From Novibacillus thermophilus (GTDB taxonomy: Bacteria > Bacillota > Bacilli > Thermoactinomycetales > Novibacillaceae), in NCBI RefSeq assembly GCF_002005165.1, contig NZ_CP019699.1:2914001-2978000 (forward strand): DNA of 64,000 nucleotides, read 5' to 3'. Made by a program: the position numbers and the translations under genes. The notes below the pieces were generated by a model. That model saw only the letters and a list, made by a program, of their open reading frames with translations, was not told the origin of the DNA and searched no databases. This document shows, piece by piece, positions 60,867 through 64,000 of the stretch; the first letter of the stretch is position 1; the number at the start of each line of letters is the position of its first letter.

Positions 60867-62039
60867 GTGGCCCAGATTCCCCCACACGGCGGACAACTTG
60901 TCAACAGAATTGCAACGGCCTCAAACAAAGAAAAACTGTTAAGGGAAAGTGTAGACTGGAAAAAAATCGAGATCGACCTGTGGACGTACGCCGATTTGGA
61001 GTGTATGGCCGTCGGCGCTTTTTCGCCGCTGAGAGGCTTTTTAAACAAATCGGATTACGATTCCGTCGTAAATGACATGCGCTTGTCTTCAGGTGAAGTG
61101 TGGACAATACCGATTACGTTAGGAGTAGCCGAGGACCTTAAGCATCGTGTACAATTGGGAGAAAAGGTGTGTTTGTGTTACAAAGGAAAGACAGTCGCCG
61201 TGATGGACATAACCGACTGTTACCGCCCTGACAAACAACGTGAGGCAAAGTGCGTGTACGGCACAACGGACCATCACCACCCCGGTGTCAAAAGGTTGTT
61301 TTCCCAACCGGACACGTACATCGGCGGCCCGATTACGTTGATTGAACGGATGCCTACGCTGTTTCCCGATTACAACTTGACGCCGCATGAGACGCGTGTC
61401 TTGTTTCGCACGCGGGGATGGGACCGGGTCGTCGGGTTCCAAACCCGCAATCCGATTCACCGCGCTCACGAGTACATTCAGAAAACGGCCCTCGAAACAG
61501 TGGACGGCCTGTTCATCCAGCCTCTCGTCGGTGAAACGAAACCGGGGGACATTCCGGCAACGGTGCGAATGAAGAGCTATCAAGTCTTGCTCCACCACTA
61601 CTACCCATCGGACCGAACCGCCCTCGGAGTGTATCCGGCAGCCATGCGGTACGCCGGGCCGCGTGAAGCCGTCTTACACGCCTTAGTCCGAAAAAACTAC
61701 GGGTGTACGCACTTTATCGTCGGCCGGGACCACGCCGGTGTGGGCGACTACTATGGCACTTACGATTCACAGCACATCTTTCGTCAGTTTGAGGATCACG
61801 ACCTTGGCATCCAACCGATGTTTTTTGAACACAGTTTTTACTGCACCAAATGTGCCGGTATGGCCTCCCTGAAGACGTGTCCCCATCGCGATGAAGACCG
61901 CGTCATCCTTTCAGGAACGAAGGTGCGGGAAATGTTGAAGTCCGGGAAAACGCCACCGACAGAGTTCAGCCGTCGAGAAGTGATCGAGGTTTTGATGGAA
62001 GGCTACCGACAAGAGAAAGGTTCTGGCACATGCTGCTAG
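60867..62039 (+). CDS. sat: Sulfate adenylyltransferase (ATP sulfurylase)
   Basis: Converts sulfate and ATP to APS, the step before CysC. 390 residues, GTG start with GAGGAGGAGAAG upstream. Motifs: the ATP-binding [29 protein letters not shown] and a CxxC-like [16 protein letters not shown] segment. The gene stands alone without cysH, cysIJ or a sulfate permease, 15 kb from cysC but in the same glycan region. With cysC it makes PAPS for the two sulfotransferases. Confidence 0.94.
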   Translation: MAQIPPHGGQLVNRIATASNKEKLLRESVDWKKIEIDLWTYADLECMAVGAFSPLRGFLNKSDYDSVVNDMRLSSGEVWTIPITLGVAEDLKHRVQLGEKVCLCYKGKTVAVMDITDCYRPDKQREAKCVYGTTDHHHPGVKRLFSQPDTYIGGPITLIERMPTLFPDYNLTPHETRVLFRTRGWDRVVGFQTRNPIHRAHEYIQKTALETVDGLFIQPLVGETKPGDIPATVRMKSYQVLLHHYYPSDRTALGVYPAAMRYAGPREAVLHALVRKNYGCTHFIVGRDHAGVGDYYGTYDSQHIFRQFEDHDLGIQPMFFEHSFYCTKCAGMASLKTCPHRDEDRVILSGTKVREMLKSGKTPPTEFSRREVIEVLMEGYRQEKGSGTCC

Positions 62040-62163
62040 CGGCAGGCTGCATTCCTGTTGGGACAGAGGGTGGCTTAAGGCTACTCCTGTCTCGCATGTT
62101 CATCTCGTTGCCGCAAGAAGAAAAACTGTACTGCCCAGTGTGGATTATGAGGAGGGATGTCTA

Positions 62164-62337
62164 GTGAACATTGCAGACAACTTACAGCACCTTGAAACTC
62201 ATTACATAAACATCTGGATAAAAAAGTGGGAACAACAGCTAGCTGAGATCGATTCTGAACCGTTACGCAAACAGTTACAAGAGAATATTGACAAAGCAAA
62301 ACGAGAAATCAAAAAAAGAGAGGAGGGTGGGGAGTAG
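62164..62337 (+). CDS. Small coiled-coil protein of unknown function
   Basis: 57 residues from GTG 62164 with GAGGAGGG upstream. Almost entirely helical and charged (IWIKKWEQQLAEIDSEPLRKQLQENIDKAKREIKKREE). No family recognised. It follows sat by 124 bases. Confidence 0.6.
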   Translation: MNIADNLQHLETHYINIWIKKWEQQLAEIDSEPLRKQLQENIDKAKREIKKREEGGE

Positions 62338-62481
62338 TCAATCAAGCCCGTCACGACATCCTGCTTACTGTCGTTCCCGGGGAGACAAGCCCCCGCCATA
62401 TCAATTGACTGCCTCCAACGGACCAAAATGTGATAGGCTGACATTAACTTTAAATTTTAAACAGGGCGGAGTGGTCGCAAC

Positions 62482-63132
62482 ATGAAACGGTTGAAGATGA
62501 AAGAACCAGTGAACACGTGGACCCATTTTGTCACGTTTATCGCTGCCATTGTAGGGTTAGTGTTTCTCATTACATTGACGCGGGAAAACATGACCAAGCT
62601 TGTGACGATGACGATATACGGCGTGAGTATCATCGTGTTGTACGGTGCAAGTTCTCTGTACCATTGGATCAAAACGACACCGCGGAAAGAGTACATACTG
62701 AGGAAAATCGACCACGTCGCCATCTATGTGTTCATCGCGGGTTCGTACACACCCGTTTTTTACTACGGACTTGAGGGTTCCTGGCGATGGACGATGCTTT
62801 CAGCTGTCTGGGTGCTCGCTTTCGTTGGCATCGTCATCAAATTAGCTTTTGTTCAAACGCCGCGATTGATTTCAACGGCATTTTACGTCACACTGGGCTG
62901 GATCGCCGTCGTTCCGTTTGTTCAACTGGTTGACAACTTACCACTCGGAGCCATTGTATTGATGATGGCCGGCGGCATCGCCTATACGATAGGGGCGGTG
63001 ATATACGCGACGAAAAGTTTTGACTTCTATCCCAACCGCTTTGGATTTCACGAAATATTCCACTTGTTTGTGATGGCCGGAAGCATCCTGCACTTTATCA
63101 TGATGGTCGCTTTCATTGTGCCGTTGAGATAA
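62482..63132 (+). CDS. Hemolysin III family (TrhA/PAQR) membrane protein
   Basis: 216 residues with seven membrane helices and the family histidines: NTWTHFVTFIAAIVGLVFLI, SLYHWIKTT, KIDHVAIYVFIAGSYTPVF and GFHEIFHLFVMAGSILHFIMM. Despite the name these proteins act in membrane homeostasis (TrhA/YqfA type), and the histidines bind metal. No link to the neighbours is apparent. Confidence 0.9.
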   Translation: MKRLKMKEPVNTWTHFVTFIAAIVGLVFLITLTRENMTKLVTMTIYGVSIIVLYGASSLYHWIKTTPRKEYILRKIDHVAIYVFIAGSYTPVFYYGLEGSWRWTMLSAVWVLAFVGIVIKLAFVQTPRLISTAFYVTLGWIAVVPFVQLVDNLPLGAIVLMMAGGIAYTIGAVIYATKSFDFYPNRFGFHEIFHLFVMAGSILHFIMMVAFIVPLR

Positions 63133-63150
63133 TAAATATTTAAATTTTAC

Positions 63151-63179
63151 TTCATATTTTTAAAAATTTAAGATATAAT
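63151..63179 (+). promoter_or_regulatory. Sigma-A-type promoter of the third S8 protease gene
   Basis: TTCATA (63151-63156), 17 bases, TATAAT (63174-63179). It lies 50 bases before the GTG start, which has GAAGGAGGG. Confidence 0.6.
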
Positions 63180-63228
63180 GACAATAAAACAGATAAATTT
63201 TTTATCGCATGTTGAAGGAGGGAGCATC

Positions 63229-64000
63229 GTGAATCCATTGTTCAAAGGTTGGGAACAGAAGGCCGTGCAAGTGTTGGATCGCACGTTGGCGGATACGTTG
63301 CCAGGAGTAAAGAGCGAATCGACATTACCTGTTATAATCGAGATGACCCCAAACGCAAAAGAAGAGGAGCGGCAGGAGATCAAGCAACTCTGCCAACAGC
63401 GTAAACGAGACGAAATCGTAAACGAATTGAAGTACATCCCCATGGTTACTGCCACTATTTGTCAAGATACTTTGCGGGAAGCGGCCCACCACCCGGGCGT
63501 CAAGCGCATCTTCTACGATCAACAAGTGCGCGCCTACCTCGATGTGGCCGTTCCGACTGTCGCTGCGGACGAAGCGCACGCCCGGTGGGGGTTGACTGGC
63601 AAGGGCATCACGGTGGCAGTGCTCGATACGGGGATAGAGGCTCACGACGACCTCACCAAACCTGAAAACCGTCTCGCAGGTTTTAACGATTTAGTCGGAA
63701 ACGAGACAGAATCTTACGATGACAACGGCCACGGAACGCACGTAGCGGGGATTATTGCCGGAAACGGCTATCGTTCTGACGGTAAATATGTCGGTAGTGC
63801 TCCCGAAGCCAATCTCGTCGGCGTGAAAGTGCTGGACAACCGAGGTTCTGGTCAAGTATCGACGATCATGAGGGGCATCGACTGGTGTATCCAGGAAAAA
63901 GAACAGTACAACATCCGCGTGATAAACCTGTCTTTAGGCGGACCGGCAACTGAACCTTACACGGATGATCCGTTGAGTCGAATGGTGGAGCAAGCGTGGC
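63229..64000 (+). CDS. Subtilisin-family (S8) serine protease, N-terminal part (cut by window edge)
   Basis: 257 codons are visible, open to the window edge. Residues 1-110 look like a propeptide; the catalytic domain follows with Asp in VAVLDTGIEAHDDL and His in NGHGTHVAGIIAG, with LVGVKVLDNRGSGQVSTIM and VINLSLGG. The Ser part lies outside the window. It looks like an AprX-type intracellular subtilase (long propeptide, no signal peptide) and is more distant from the two other S8 genes than they are from each other. GTG start. Confidence 0.9.
   Translation, partial: MNPLFKGWEQKAVQVLDRTLADTLPGVKSESTLPVIIEMTPNAKEEERQEIKQLCQQRKRDEIVNELKYIPMVTATICQDTLREAAHHPGVKRIFYDQQVRAYLDVAVPTVAADEAHARWGLTGKGITVAVLDTGIEAHDDLTKPENRLAGFNDLVGNETESYDDNGHGTHVAGIIAGNGYRSDGKYVGSAPEANLVGVKVLDNRGSGQVSTIMRGIDWCIQEKEQYNIRVINLSLGGPATEPYTDDPLSRMVEQAW

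Noticed and set aside
1-64000. tRNA or rRNA genes, CRISPR arrays, insertion sequences and prophage
   Set aside because: I saw no tRNA-like cloverleaf, no rRNA, no regularly spaced direct repeats, and no transposase, integrase or phage structural gene. A tool search could still find a short RNA gene I missed.

Overview
The window looks like chromosomal DNA of an endospore-forming member of the Bacillota (class Bacilli, about 50% G+C). It carries bacillithiol synthesis (bshA), a Bacillus-type mgsA-bshA-cca-birA-panBCD backbone, DnaD, GbsA/GbsB, and many spore-related families (CotSA- and CgeB-like glycosyltransferases, YheC/D ATP-grasp, GerP-like proteins, a CwlC-like amidase). A relative of Thermoactinomycetaceae would fit, but the sequence alone does not settle the genus.

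Left part (1-33.4 kb): mgsA end, bshA, cca, birA and a leader-controlled panB-panC-panD; a TPR protein; NHEJ genes ku, ligD-ligase and, 5.6 kb further on, a separate ligD-polymerase. Between the two ligD parts lies a complete choline-to-glycine-betaine cassette (choline-type symporter, gbsA, gbsB, gbsR) with two matching operator-like palindromes. Then come mtaD, a CitA/CitB-type two-component system, the tctCBA tricarboxylate transporter, a decayed acyl-CoA carboxyltransferase, a lipoprotein, a YpmB-like protein, an FtsH-like protease with a membrane partner gene, a small spore-protein group, aspB, a 51-residue arginine-repeat protein, a CapA-like lipoprotein and dnaD.

Right part (33.5-62 kb): a dense spore-surface glycan region. 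It has an ATP-grasp/glycosyltransferase fusion, a Mur ligase homologue, rmlA-rmlD-rmlC (no rmlB), seven more glycosyltransferases, nucleotide-sugar dehydrogenase and epimerase genes, two subtilisin-like proteases, and small repetitive or very basic proteins. Woven through it is a sulfation set: two sulfotransferase-like genes, APS kinase (cysC), ATP sulfurylase (sat) and two alkaline-phosphatase-superfamily enzymes, with no APS/PAPS reductase or sulfite reductase in the window. The simplest reading is a locus that makes and sulfates a spore-surface polysaccharide. Several promoters resemble the mother-cell sigma-K consensus (AC, 16-17 bases, CATANNNTA), which supports late-sporulation expression. 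The window ends with a small coiled protein gene, a hemolysin III gene and the start of a third subtilisin-like protease.

Quality warning: at least five genes (wrbA-like, tctC, aspB, ATP-grasp/glycosyltransferase, first sulfotransferase) and probably a sixth (FtsH-like) are each broken by one missing base in a short G or C run. This pattern suggests homopolymer errors in the assembly rather than real gene loss.
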